A DNA stretch of 64,000 bases from Staphylotrichum longicolle (Eukaryota; Ascomycota; Sordariomycetes; Sordariales; Chaetomiaceae), in assembly GCA_019096155.1 (NCBI GenBank), contig JAHCVI010000005.1, positions 2,800,468 to 2,864,467 on the forward strand, in the 5' to 3' direction. A program made the translations under genes and the position numbers. A model generated the notes under the pieces. It was not told where the DNA came from and ran no database searches. It was given only the letters and a program-made list of their open reading frames with translations. Below, one piece after another: positions 12,038 through 25,600 of this stretch (the first letter of the stretch is position 1; each line of letters opens with the position of its first letter).

Positions 12038-15000
12038 CTAAATAGCAATAAAGAAGCTCTTCTCCCCCTCCTTCTGCGCCACCCTCGCCCGCTCCATGAT
12101 AGGGTCCACACACGCCAACCTGATCCTCTCGGGCGTGGCCGGGCTCTCGAGCCTCAGCAGCCCATCCCCAGCATCATCCACGCCGACCGTCGCCTCGACG
12201 CCGTACCCCTTTCTCGCCGCCTTGAGCGCGTCGCGAATGGCGAAGAAGACGGCGCTGCCCATAAACAGCGGCGGCTCGCCGACGCCCCTGCTCCGCTGGA
12301 TCGTGCGCAGGTCCTTCCACTCGACGTCCTTGAGCAGGCTCACGTTCCACACCTGGGGGATGTCGCGGAACGAGGGGATCTTGTAGGCGCCCGGCCCGCG
12401 CGTGGCCAGGTTGCCCTTCATGGGCCCGTTGCGCAGCCACAGCGACTCTTCCATGGTGAAGAGGCCCAGGCCCTGGACGAAGGCGCCCTGGATCTGGCCG
12501 TAGTCGATGGCCGGGTTGATGGACTGCCCGACGTCCATCTTGATGTCGGCGCGGAGGCAGGTCCAGGAGCCGGTCAGCGTGTCGAGCTCGACCTCGGCGG
12601 CGGCCACGCCCTGCGTGAAGTAGAAGAACATCTTGCCCGTGTTGGCGCCCCAGGTGTAGCCGATCTCGGGAGTCTTGTAGAACCCTTGCGCGGAGAGGTT
12701 GACGCGGTCAAAGTAGGCGGCGTGGGCGATCTCTTTGAGCGTGGCGGACGGGCCAAGCTTGGCGCGGTAGGGCGCCAGCCGCTCGTTGAGCTGCTGGCAG
12801 GCGTTGTGGATGGCGTAGCCGTTGAGGTCGGAGGAGGCCGAGGCAGCCGTGGCGGAGGCGTTGGCCACGGTGTTGGTGGCGGTTTCGGAGATGTAGACGT
12901 CTTCCATGGGAACGTTGAGGGCTTGCGCGGCGATCATGGTCATCTTTGTGTGTAGACCTTGGCCCATTTCCGTGCCGCCGTGAGCGACGAGGACGGAGCC
13001 GTCGTGGTAGATGTGGACAAGCGCGCCGGCTTGGTTGAACCAGAGCGCCGTAAAGGAAATGCCGAATTTGGTGGGGATCAGGGCGAGGCCGCGCTTGCGC
13101 CACTTGTGCTCGGCGTTGAACTTGGTAATGGCCTCGCGGCGGGCGGCGTAGTCAGACTCGTCCTGGACCTGCTGGTACATGAGCGGAACATGCCAGTCCG
13201 TCAGGGCTTGGTTGAAGTGGGTGATCTCCAACGGCTTGTACATGTTGATCTCGCGGAACTTCTCGACGGGCATTCCCAGGCGATCAGCCACTTCCTCCAT
13301 GTAGGACTCGGCGATGAACATGCCCTGGGGCCCACCAAACCCTCGGAAAGCCGTGTTGGACATGGTGTTGGTCTTGCAGATGCGACCGCGCACATGCATG
13401 TTGGGGATGAGATAGCAGCCGTCCGAGTGCGACATGGAACGCTCGCACACGGCAGCGCTGAGATCCCAGCACCAGCCGCCGTTGTTGAAGATGTCGAGGT
13501 CAAGCGCCTGGATCTTGCCGTCCTTGTTGACACCCACCTTCCACCTCCCCATGAACGGATGTCGTTGGCCAGTGGTGACCATGTCCTCCTCGCGCGTGAG
13601 CATACAACGGACCGGCCTGCGCGTCTTCTGTGCTGCCAACGCGAGGATTGAGCTGAGCTGCACCGATCTGGACTCCTTGCCACCGAAACCTCCACCCATG
13701 CGCTTGACCTTGACAACAACCTTGTTGCTCTGGACGTTGAGAACCTGTGCCGCATATGCTTGGCTGCAAGGGGTCAGCAAGTGACTCGAAAGCATTTCAA
13801 AGAAGAAGGGGCACCCACGCTTCGTTTGGATTCTGCGTACTCGACCAGATCTCCATCTCACCATCCTCGGGCTTTGGAATCACCACCGACGCATTCGTCT
13901 CCAGGTAGAAATGCTCCTGCCCGCCCATCCTTGCCGTGCCCGTAAACACATAGTCGCATTTCTTGAACGTTTCCTCGGGCTCGCCCTTCTTGATCTCCCT
14001 GAAGAAGTCGAAGAAACTCTCTTTCTCGATGGCCTCTTCAATCGTGAAGACAGCCGGTAATTCCTCATACTCAACTTTCACCGCACGAGCACCTTCCGTC
14101 GCGCGTGCTGCCGAAGTAGCAAGGATGAGACCGATCGGTTGGCCAGCCGTGTACACCTCATCCTCAGCAAAGAACGTCTCCTGGAAATGCGGCGCACCCC
14201 AACGATTGGCTCGCGCGCTCGGCATGTCGTTCTTGTCGACGTAGTCTACCACACCCGGGATGTCGAGCGCTGCGGAGTAATCAACCGACAACAGCTTCGC
14301 GTGAGCTTTTGTCGAGAGAACCAGGCAGCCGTAAAGCTCGTTCTTCATGGGCGGGATGTCGTCCGTGTATTGCGCCTCGCCCGTGACCTGCTTGAGCGCG
14401 GCCACATGGGGGTTCGACTTTCCTAGCGTCTCTTGCATGTACGCTGCCGCCGCGTCCCTGTCCTCTTTGCCGGTGGAGATCTCCCGCTCGAGCTCTTCCA
14501 CCGCTTCCTCGTCGGCTTTCCCGCCGAGGGTCTGCATGACCTCGTGATAGAAGCGGTAAAAGAAACCCAGGGCCAACGATTTCCTGTATGAGGCCATGCC
14601 ACCAGGTACACCGAATGGCAGGTCGAAATCCTGCCCCAGAGCATTCATGACGCCTTCGAGGGTTTCCAGCTCAGCAAACTTCTTCCCGACAAGGAACGCA
14701 TTCGCCTTCTTTGCTGCCACCGTGGTCGGGGCCATGCCGCCGTAGACAAGGTTCGCTTCCTCGACAACTCCATCATCGCTGAGTCGCAGCTTCAAGGCCG
14801 ACGTGACGATCGCAATGTCGTCGTCCTTCCGCTTCGCCTGTTTGTAGGCCCGAAAGAACTCGTTCTTTTCCCGAGTCAGAGGAATGCGAATTGAAGCGAG
14901 GACCGCTTCAGCGGGCAGTGCCGTCCGGCGATAGCCCGTGAAAAAGTCGGCCATCGGAATCTCAATCTCCTTCGTCAATGTCTTCGCGACCAAAACCGCA

Positions 15001-16260
15001 TCTGCGGCCATGAACACGGGGTTCAAGTCTGAAATGGGCGAGGCCGTAACCAGGTTGCCGGCTGGTGTGCCAACGTTCCTGATCTGCCTCCCCGCAAAGT
15101 ACTTGAGCTGTTTGTGAATGGCAGTGAATATCTGGCCACGAGCCGGCCCGTAATGCTTGAGAGCCTCCTGGCAGACGCTTTCGAGGTCAGTAAGTGTGAT
15201 GTTGCCCCCGATATCAAGATGGTCCTCCTTCAGCGAGTACTGCCTCAGCTCCGCAATGTCCCCAACAAAGACCGAGACGGGGTACTGCAGGGCCTTGAAC
15301 TTGATCTCGATCTGTGTCTCGGTGCTGCCGCCTATTATCTTGGCGCTAGGGTACTCGCTCTTGATCTCGAGTAGCTGCTCCAGAGTCACCGGTCGGAACC
15401 ACTTCTTGCGCTTGTTGCCAAAGGCCAGTGGCTTAAAGTCGTGTTTCTTCAACGCCGGCGGGAAAATGAGCTCCGTGTCGGGCTTGTACTCGATGAAACC
15501 CGGTGGCGTAAACCGCTTGATCGGCTGGTCGCCGAGGCCGTCTGCCTTGCCACCGTTGCACCCACCACCGCCCCCATTCTCCATGCAGCACCCGCTTCCC
15601 CCGTTCGCCCTGGCATTGCCGCACCCATTCGCCCCCGAGGCCTCCTTCTGAACGCTAAACGTCTGCGCAGCATCCAGAATCGGCCGGTACCCCGTACAGC
15701 GACACAGGTTGCCATCAAACGCCTCCTCGATGTCGTGCTCGGTCGGCGCCTGGTTGTTCCTGAGCAGGGCATACAGGCTCATGACGATGCCCGGAGTGCA
15801 GAAACCGCACTGGGATCCATTGCTCTTCGCAACGCGCTCCTGGGCTGGGTGGGGCTGCTTGACGTTGCCGATGCCCTCGACGGTGATGACGTGCTTGCCG
15901 TCGACTGAGGCGAGGGGTGCGAGGCAGGCATTGACGCTGGCGTGGTAGATTTGCTTCGTGGTGGGGTTGTATTGGGAGACGACGACGGTGCAGGCACCGC
16001 AACCGCCTTCACCGCAACCACTGGAAATGGGTTGTCAGCGTCATGTGCTAGGGGTTGAAGGGGGGTGAGGTAAGGTCATACAGCTTGGTGCCTGTCAGGC
16101 CGATACCGCGGAGGTATTCTAGGAGGGTGACCTCTGGGTCGATTTCATCAAGCACGACACGGGTGCCATTAAGGTAGAATCGGAGGGTGTCATCGAAGGT
16201 TGTGGTCATCGGCCCGGTCGGGAGCTTGGTGGGTGATGGTGGAACCGCCGAGGGAGACAT
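12038..16260 (-). CDS. hxA: xanthine dehydrogenase (molybdenum hydroxylase)
   Basis: Three exons (16260-16082, 16020-13819, 13763-12038) encode 1368 aa, the usual length. The enzyme oxidises hypoxanthine to xanthine and urate with NAD+, using two [2Fe-2S] clusters, FAD and molybdopterin. Cluster ligands are visible as CGEGGCGAC (62-70), SQCGFCTPG and LCRCTGYRP. The FAD domain has IRNVGTPAGNLVTASPISD. The Mo domain has AFRGFGGPQ, GTEMGQGLHTKM and GVGEPP. The Arg of FRGFGG and the Glu of GVGEPP fit the active enzyme. Introns are GT-AG and in phase; the first falls just before the first iron-sulphur Cys. The ATG at 16260 is the first in frame; an ATG at residue 18 is an alternative. The C-terminus (FFIAI) has no clear peroxisome signal. 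No purine-cluster partner is adjacent. Confidence 0.96.
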
Positions 16261-18250
16261 TGTGCAAGCAGGTTCCCGAGTCGGGTGCGCCCGAGTTAGT
16301 TCAGGTCGACCGAGAAGCTGGAGGTAAGTGCGGCCTTGTGCGATGTTATCACCGCAGCATTTCTAGCACGGCCCACGATGCAATAGCTTAAGGATGCTGT
16401 TGGCAAGAACTATGGGAATCGGTGACAAGTGTGCCCGTTGGTATTGTTGTACCAGTTCCGTTGTTGGTTTGCAGAGTGGCCCCGTCCAGCGAGGTAGGCA
16501 AGGCGGTGCGTGAGATGAGATGAAGATGGAATGCCAAAGTGGAAAGTACCAGATAGGCAATGTGTAATAGAGGTTGGGTGGCAAGCTCCTTTAAAGGAGA
16601 GGACGCCACCTGCCTTGTGTCGGTTTAACTACCTACCTGGATGTCTCACTGCCCAAGAGCGGCACGCGCGCACAGGATGCCCCGCATACCCTCCGCTCGG
16701 TGCCTGCCTCAACGAGTAGTAATTGGGGTAGGCAGGGATACCGGTTCAGCACGGAACCTGGATCCCATCTCCACTGCCAGCTTTCTTCTCTCAATAGTTG
16801 TACAGTAATAGCAAGATAGGCGCACGCTCTGCACCACACGGAACGAATAAGGTTCCCGGTTGCTTGCTTCGACCCGACTCCCTGCAGCACAGTTGTGGAG
16901 GTTATCAAGAGAGTGGGGTGTCCCGTTATCAGCCCCGCTCTTCAAAGGGTCCATGCAGGGCGTGCAGCGATTGGCGTCGGCCGGCTCCGGCAAACGCCTG
17001 CCGCTGCTGGAGAAGCGGGCTGTCGGCGGTTTCCATACCCTAACCCGAAAGCCGTCTCTCCTGGCAATGCAACCCGACTGAACCCCTGAGCTTCCCCCTT
17101 TTCCACCAATACGCGATTTGGGACGTTGCCGGAATCTGGTCTCTGATACAGTAGAGAACTCGCTGTACAAGAAATGGGAAAAGTGACACAACTGGAAACT
17201 TGCTTGCTGCGACTTGTGTGTCTTGCCTCATGGGCGCCGTTGAATTAGAACAAGCGATCGAGTAAGACCCGAATGGGTATCCACAGATCCCGTTTGTATA
17301 TAAGTATGTACATGGAACGAACCAGCGGCACCCCTCCGGGCCTCCACTAACGACTGTTGAAGTCTCTCGCCATTCTTCTCTCCAGATTGGCAACCTTATC
17401 CAACACCGTTTGTCTGCTCGCCTCCTGCTGTTGGTCGGCTCCGTGTAAGGAGACTCGCGCCGAGAGTGATGCGGGTTCTTGGAGGTATCGCGAAATGGAA
17501 TATGGGTTGCCTGCAGCGCTGCGCCATTAAGCTACTGATCAGCAAATAATCGGAATCGAAGATTTCAGCCCAGCCCGCTTACCCTGTACGAGAAGCGCCT
17601 GGACAGCCACACATGGGCGCCAAGGAGTCGCCCGAAACGGCTGATACGCTGGCACGCCCGTAGCTTAGGAGTCCGACATTCTGCCAGCTCGAGCCACTCG
17701 GCGTGAGACTGAGTCCGGTCATATTGGCCATTTCTGTCACAAAAAGCGTACCATAATGGACAAGGCTCCAGAGGCCCATGGGAAAACGCTCTTCTTATGG
17801 ACTCTTTCTCTTGCTCCTCGTAGGGGGTTTCATGCCCGCGTGTTTTCGCATCATGGATTGCTCGTCGAGTTCCCTCGAGCGCACTTTGTGTCTTCGCACA
17901 TACAAGCAGCGCGTTAACTATCGCAGCACCTGTGGGTTGTTCCGAAGTGCGTAATGCGCAATGCGCAAAAACACCATGAGATCTGGTGTTGATTGGTAGC
18001 CTTGCGCCTGCCAAGACGTGCGGACGGGGGCAAAGTGTTGGCCACCGAGAACTAGATTCTTGGAGCCCTCACTGGGCACCACTTCTTCCGCTTGCACTTG
18101 TCTGACAGATCGTGCTCGTTTATTTATCTCGTTAAGACATCGTGGAATCAGACTTGCACCACCGCGGACAGCCGTCGAAATCTGCGACAAAGCCGGTGAG
18201 AGGACCGACCGTCTGAGCAGTCAAGCTGCTTTGCTGTCGCCGTAGGTATA
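16261..18250. other. divergent intergenic region
   Basis: About 2 kb separates the XDH start (-) and the C2H2 gene start (+). Open frames here, including a 160-codon minus-strand frame at 16709-17191, show no motifs. I found no tRNA or transposase signature. Confidence 0.5.
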
Positions 18251-21200
18251 ATGGCCAAATTTCGCCGGCTCACCAGGCTCTCGCAGATGGTCCAATTGCG
18301 CCGTCCCGAGAGCCTGTCCCTCTTCCCGAAAAGGCTTGCTGCTAGCTTTCGGTCCAAAATAACGCGGAAGACAAATCAGCACGACCTGGACATGTCACAG
18401 TCCGAAGATGCGGTTGATGAAGAGCTGCACGAAGCTAATCCTCGGCTTGCCTTGGACGCAAATATTATCTGCAAAACACCCGGAACTGGCGAGAACTTTG
18501 AGGTTGGTGATGACGACGAAACTAGCGATGACTACGAATCGGTTCGTCACGTCAACACCAAAAAACCAGCCACCGCGATATCGGTGCCAACATCCTCGGC
18601 ACAAGAGAGACGGAAGCGGTCCGGAGAGCATGATGCCTCGACCCCGGAGAGTGCATGCCATGGGCTGGAGAACAAGACTTCTGGACCACCAGACATTTCT
18701 CGAAAGTCGTCAACAAAAAAGGCACAGGAGATCATCAATTGGGTGAATCAACAGCCAAGAACGCCGCGCCTCTCTTGTCACGATGCCGAGCAGGCTCCAG
18801 AGTTCTCACCGTCACTTCCAGACAACAGTGATCTCGGTGTATCAGGCGAAACATTTGACGTGTCCAAGGAAGGGGAACCACAGCCGATGGAGTTCACACA
18901 GCCATGGTCTTCTTCCCCCAAACGATTTCACGCTCCCCAGCCTCCTCATGCCAGAACCGCTTCTCAAGATCCAAAAACAAGAGGTACAGTCCGCCTTACA
19001 CTTAATCGACCTTAGAATGGACCTCCGACGTGCTAATTAGGAGCAGTGCTTCGAGAATCGCAACAGGATCAGTTCGCCTCGGTATCACGTCGGGGGACAT
19101 TCGAGTCCCAATACCGTGGCGTTTATGCATTCCGAATCCCGTCAAACCCCTCCGTTCCGGACCAATTCTCTCTCTTGAGGAGAGACTCGGAGGCGACGGT
19201 CGGCACCACAATCTCTGGGACCGTCTCCGACGGCCCAAGCACCAAGAGATGGTCAGCCTCTACGATATCGACAACACTGACGCTGGCAGCAAGCTCCGAG
19301 ATGTTGCATGCGCAGTTCAAGCGGCTTCGACCCGACTCTCGAGCGAGTTCGTCCCGATCAAAGCCCACCCCTTCTGTTCGCCCGTCCTCCCACTCCTCAA
19401 TGACCAACGCGCCGCGGCCCAAAGCTCCATCGCCGATGCCGCGGGACTGGACTCCGCAACCTCCACCGATACCCGTGATGCCGGCCAGCATTCGTCCTAG
19501 CCATGACTTGTCAAGTTACATGCAGTCATCCCTTCCTCCCGAAATCGTCCTGCAAGCCGGCACAGCGGCCCAAGAGCGGCGCGGCAAGCATGCTAAGGGT
19601 GTTGATGATGTCGGCCAACCAAGTCTGTGTGTCTCGTGCGAGACAGATAACGATTTCTTGAGTGTTATCAACGAGCATTCATCGGATGCCGGTTCAGCAA
19701 AGCTTTCTTCATCCCCTCCATCGGTCGATCTACGCTTAGCGGTCCATGAGCTCACGACTGAAAGCTGTACCGCTGATGGGCAGGTCACGCATTCCCAGCT
19801 CTCTGAGATCGCCTCCGTGTTTTCCAGAGAGACATCTCCCCAGGAGTCCGACACCTCAGTCACGACACTGGGTGACCTTACGGAGTCTGATCAAACAGCC
19901 CAGGATATCAGCGATGACGAGGATTCGATGTCGGACGTCACAGACCACACAGACCTGTCACTGAGAGAGGCATTTGATGCCTCGCCGACACCATTCGATC
20001 CCATCCTGTTATCGGTTCTTCTATCGGTGAAGGAAAAAGTGGTCGACCGCATCAGACAGAGGCTGCAAACGATGATGCTCCAGAGTGCCGGAACCCAACA
20101 GCGCCCAATGCAGGATAACAACTCCGGTCCCTCATCTTCTGAATCTCCATCGGGAAATACAGACAAAATCTCCGTCACCACAAGCCTACCGGCTCGCAGG
20201 AAACGCGCGCTTGATGAGGCTGAGGGTCGTAACCCCGGGCGGGGGGGCGGTGATGACGGCGAAAAGAGAAAGCGGATAGATTCCACATCCAGGACTCAGC
20301 TGGAAGAATGTCTCAGGAAGTTTGCTTGTCCGTTCTACAAGAGATATCCCAATAGCGAAAACCTGCAGAAGTCGTGCCATGGGCCCGGCTGGGTTTCTGT
20401 GCACAGAACAAAGTAGGTCCCCCGTCTGCAATACCGCGACCGTGGTTGGGCTCCAGGCTGTCTAGGCGCTAACCATTGGCTTCAACAGAGAGCACATTTA
20501 TCGGCGCCACAGACCAACAATCCAGTGCACCAGATGCCTAGTCTCATTTTCCAACGACGGAATGCTCGCTGAACACCTCCGAGCCGAACGCAGATGCGAG
20601 AACAAAACGCCATCGCCCGATGAGGAGATCATGTACATCACCCAGTCCCAGGAGCGAGAGCTGAGAAAGAGGAGGAAAAACGTCCTCGAGGAGAAGCGAT
20701 GGATCAACTGTTTCCAGGTCATTTTCCCTGATGTCGCGGACGACCAGCTTCCATCACCATGTAAGCCAAAGACAATCAAAAGAGCCACGGTGAAAATGAG
20801 TACTGACGACCGAGACGGAAAGATCATGACTCCTATCAGGATCCACTGCCCGATTCGACGATAATCAGCGAGTTTCGCGCATTCATGGTGCAAGAACTTC
20901 CGTCCCGTATTACCGCCGACGTGAACAACCACCTCCGTGTCCGGCCAGAGGGGGTCTCGATTCATGGCGACCTGACGGAGGTATTCCGGAGTACCATCCT
21001 GGAGGTCATGGAGGAGTTCTCGGGTATACTCGACTCCTCCGCCGCCGACCATAATGATGCAAGCGGGGACATGGGGTTGACCGATTCGGATTGGCCTCTC
21101 CGAGGAACCACGATACGAGCGGAAGCGTCTTCCACCCCCCTTACAAACACGCACACCATTTACGCGCCGCCGCCGCCTGCGCCTGCACCTGCCCCGACCC

Positions 21201-21532
21201 CTTGGAATGCCGGATGGCCTTGTTCCAATCTCTCCGTCCCCCCTGCGAACACTCATCCCATTCCACCGTCGCCGCAGCGGGCACCTCCACCTCTCCCGGC
21301 CACTTGGAATTTTGGCCCGGTCTTCGCCTCGCCAGCTTCTTCCACTCTTGACTTTGGTTTCCACCACCATAACACAGCGACCGACAGTGTCCCAGCGCAT
21401 GTGCCCAGTTCCTCGGCCGCCACATTGCCGGGCTCTTGGTCTGATCCCGGCGGTTGGGACGGTTTCGATCCCTTTCCATCCGGCGCAGAGTTTGGTGCCG
21501 GGTTTCATCATGATAATGGTACGAGCACTTAG
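18251..21532 (+). CDS. fungal C2H2-type zinc finger protein of unknown function
   Basis: Four exons (18251-18983, 19041-20412, 20489-20760, 20823-21532) encode 1028 aa. The first ~620 residues are disordered, rich in Ser, Thr, Pro and acidic residues. A zinc-binding core follows: FACPFYKRYP, SCHGPGWVSVHRTKEHIYRRH, then IQCTRCLVSFSNDGMLAEHLRAERRC. This FACPFYKR / HRxKEHIYRRH / CxxC arrangement marks a large filamentous-ascomycete family of uncharacterised proteins. The intron that splits HRTKEH and the DQLPSPYHD junction are typical of it. The C-terminus is Pro-, Ser- and His-rich. The family is expanded and variable in fungi, which fits the accessory look of this block, but no function can be given. 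The protein may be nuclear and bind nucleic acid. Confidence 0.8.
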
Positions 21533-22612
21533 TGTACTTTTCTGCTTTTCCTGTATTGAAATGCCGCCTGTAGAGTACCTAATGTAAGCTGAAGGGCCGC
21601 AAAAGTGGTTCCAGGCAAAAACCAGATTGAGACTGTCTGGCAGAGATGTGTGCTTCCATAAAACAGACTCATTACAAATGCAACCTGCTTCATGGATTCT
21701 CGATCAGATTCTCAATGAGGACGGTAATGTGAAACCCCATGAACCGGGAAAAAAAGGAGAGAAAGAAAAAGGAAGATAGACCGAGACCAGTACACCACAG
21801 GAAGTCTCAGCATGTCCATGTTAAGCCATCGACGCGCGCCGAAACGAAACTGGGGGAAGCAAGCGTCCCCGACATTTGGCAATCCGTGGCGCAAAAACCA
21901 CACGACAAGTGGTTGGCTGGGCCAGCAACTGGACGGTACAGGCGATTTTCAGTGCCGTGCAGAGGAAACTTAACCACGTCAACTCGCAGCTCTTCGAACA
22001 GTGTCAACAGGACATGACCGTTAGGTCCACGGACATTGGACACGGCATCGTTGTGGCGTCGGCGATGGCTTTCCCAAAAAGCAAATTAGCCAATGAGAAG
22101 CAGCTAATAAATGGGGCAGCATTTCCAATTGGGCAAGTGACGACTTAGAGCCAAGACCCAGCCCGGTGAGAAGCGAGCTGAGAGCCGCCAGAGCCTTTCA
22201 TTGCCATGCTGACCACAAGTCAACCTTGCAGCTTAGGTCAGGTACCCAAGTGGTCCCAAGGCTTCACTTGCTCGCGGGAGGATCTGAAATATGGCCAGCC
22301 ACCGGAAGGAGGATCAACCCTTTTTCCGGTGGGGTGTCATTCGTAGGGTGCCTCTCTCAGATGTTCGGTCAGTTACTTACACGGGATGTTTGCGTGCCCC
22401 TTCCCCAGATTACCACCAGTCTTCAGGTCGAGCCATTTTGTGTTTTCCCACCCGACTCTGGCATCTCCTGCCAATTCAGGGCACGCTTTTCTCACATTTC
22501 CCTACCGATTCAATTCACGAGCTTGTAATCCTTTGAACCGCTCATTGCCCCTTTCGGAAGGCACAGGTCAAGGTGGCGGGCCTGGCTCACCGGCTACACC
22601 CCCGATACCATC
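21533..22612. other. intergenic region upstream of the metzincin-ATPase fusion
   Basis: About 1.1 kb with no supported gene. It should contain the 3' end of the C2H2 gene and the promoter of the fusion gene. Confidence 0.5.
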
Positions 22613-25600
22613 ATGCCCGCCAACCATGATGCTCGCGGGAGCCCGCTTGAGAAGGAGTCACCCGGGAGTCTTGGATTGCCCGATCCGAAGCCGGCAAGAT
22701 TTCACTGTGTGACCGAGTACGTGAAGGCCGAGCACATCTTCTCCGCACGTGCCGGCCACGCCGGTAATTGCCTACCGCGATGGAAGCCAGGATCGGTTGT
22801 CACTTATACCGTTGTCGAGGAGAGCTTCCCATCCAGCAAGTGGGCAATTTTTGCACAGGATGCCCTTGTTGAGGCAGCTCAAGACTGGACCAACCGGCAT
22901 GTCGGCGTCCAGTTCCGTCTGGTGGAACAGGGCGAGCGCGCCGTCTTCGCCCTCAAGTACCGTGACTTCCGCGCGCCGTCCCAGTTCCTCGCCGAGTCCT
23001 TCTTCCCCGACTTCAAGTACCGCATCATGTACGTCTTCCGGGTGGCCTTTCACAGGGAGTACCGCCGCTACATGGCCAACGTCTTCCGCCACGAACTCGG
23101 ACATGTCTTGGGCCTCCGCCACGAGGGCGCCGCAATCCACGAGCCAGAAGTTCCTTCAGTTGAGCTAGGGCTAGGAAACGGCCTATCTATCATGAATTAC
23201 TTCACCGACGTCAGCAACATTCACCCTATCCACGAATCAGATGTTTTGGCCGTGCGAAAGCTGTGCTCGTTGAACGAAGAGACCTTCGACGGTTTTGAAG
23301 TTGTCACCGTCGACCCTGACGCCTTGGGCCACACCAACTTCAACGATTCTGACCAGTCCAGCTTCATGAGCTCAGACCTCGTGAGCAACAAGGATTCGGA
23401 CTGTGCGAGCTCCGAGGAGCTGCCAGATCCCAGCTCTGAGGAGCTAGACACTAACCTCGAAATGTTGTACACCAACCCCATGGAGCCGGGCACGAATCAT
23501 GCGGAGCCAAGAGTCAACCACAAGCGGCCAGAAACCAGCACCGACGAGCCAAGCAATGCCGACCCTCGGGACACCAACCTAGCCAGTCCCATAAACCAAC
23601 CCACGGTTTCCCCCAGTGACCTCCATCGGCTCAGCTCGGAGCAGACGATCCCAACTACTTCCGAGGACGGGGGCGCTCCAAACCCCAACACGCTTGAATT
23701 CGATCTGAGCGACGCTCTTATCCCCGAGGCCGCCACCGAGGATATGTTTTGCGTTCAGAACAACCCATTTGCCTTTTCGCCTGGCCAGCTATCCAAGTTG
23801 TTGAATCCCATTAGCCACCGCGCCTTCCAGGCTCTCGGCGGTCTTGCTGGTTTGGAGAGAGGCCTAAGAACCGACAGAAAAGCCGGCTTGAGTGTGGACG
23901 AGACCCATCTGGATGGGTCCATCTCCTTTGAGATTGCAACGAATCAAGGCGTCCCGAGGCATGGCGACCTAAGCAAAAACGCTTCCTTGCATAGCGGTGA
24001 CGGCCAGATACCAGCACTGGGCCTTGGCTCAGTACACGACGCAAGCGGCTTCGCTGACCGGAAACGTATTTTCAAAGACAACCGCATCCCAGAACGGAAG
24101 GGAAAGTCGGCGCTCAAGCTGGCGTGGGGTGTGTACCAGGGGAGGGTGTTCTTGATTCTTCTCACATTGGCTGCCATTGTCTCGATCGCTTGGGACGTGC
24201 GCGAGGCGCTCCTTGCATCACGGCGGGGTGATGAACCTAAGACAAGCTGGGCCGAGGGGGTTGCCATTCTGGTTTGCGTCATCCTCGTCGTCACCGCTGA
24301 GACATTTAACCAATGTACGCTCATCCGCCGTAGGAAGTGGCGGGGGCACTGCAAGAAAGCTGACAGTTCTACCAGGGACCAAAGAGCGCCGATTAGCCCG
24401 CCTGAACGAGATCCGGAACTTCCGCCTTGTCAAAGTCATCCGGTCGGGAAGAACTACTGAAATCCCCGTTCTTGACGTGCTCGTAGGCGACGTGGTCTTG
24501 ATCTCAGCCGGAGACATCATCCCGGCAGACGGCGTCCTGATCGAGGGTTATGGCGTCACATGCGACGAATCTCACTGCACCGGGGAGAGTGATTTGATGC
24601 CTAAGGTCTCTGGAGACGAAGTCTTTACTATTCTCGACGATGCCGCTCGCAACCGGACACCGGTCGGTCGCGAGGTTCTCCGTTTGATGGATCCATTTCT
24701 CCACCACGGAGCTAGGGTCACAGAAGGATGCGGCTCTTTTCTCGCCACCGCTGTCGGTATCTACTCCAGCTATGGTCGCCTGATGATGTCTATCATGGCT
24801 GATCCAGATGACGATGGCCCTCAGACCCGGAGGCTTCACCACTTGGTCTTGTCTGCGTGCAAGCTCGGCACTGGCGCCGCGCTTCTTCTCCTGACCGCCT
24901 CCGTCATAAAGTTCCTCGCCGGCCTACCCTATAGCACCCTGACGCCGGAGGAGAAGGGTCGAAGCTTTTTTGCCCTGCTGGTAACAGGTATCGCAGTGAG
25001 CGTCATCGCTGGCCCGCTGTTTCTTTCCCAAGTTGGCCCGATCGTCATGGCTTTTGCACGGACCAGAATGGTGCGAGATAACAGTTTGGTACTGAGCGGC
25101 AAGGCCGGTGAAGTCGTGGGCAACGTGACTTCGATCTGCACTGGTGTAACCGGCATCTTGACGCAGAACAAAATGACGGTCGTTGCCGCCATGCTCGGGG
25201 CGACGATGGGTTTTGGCAATGCCGATTTTCCCCCGGATGATGATGCCAGCACGCTCGGGTCGGCACACCAACATGCAGAGACGATGCCCGACTTGGTTCC
25301 AAAACTGAGCTGCGAGACAAAGCAGTTGCTGATCCAATCCATCGTCATCAATTCGACTGCCTTCGAGGGCGATCTCGATGGCGAAGTCACCTTCATTGGG
25401 CCCAAGACCGAGGTCGCCCTCATGACGTTCAGCCGGAACTTCTTAGGAGCTGGGCCTGTCTCAGAGGAGAGACACAACGCACTCGTATCTCGGCAGGTCC
25501 CATTCACGTCCCAGGCCAAGTTCATGGCAACGACGGTAAGACTTCCTTGCGGGGGGGTTCGGGTTTATGTCAAGGGCGCTGCGGATATCGTTCTCGAGCG

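Noticed and set aside
12038..16260. Alternative call of the molybdenum hydroxylase as a nicotinate or purine hydroxylase paralogue
   Set aside because: Cofactor and active-site motifs and the length fit ordinary xanthine dehydrogenase, and no nicotinate-cluster genes are adjacent.
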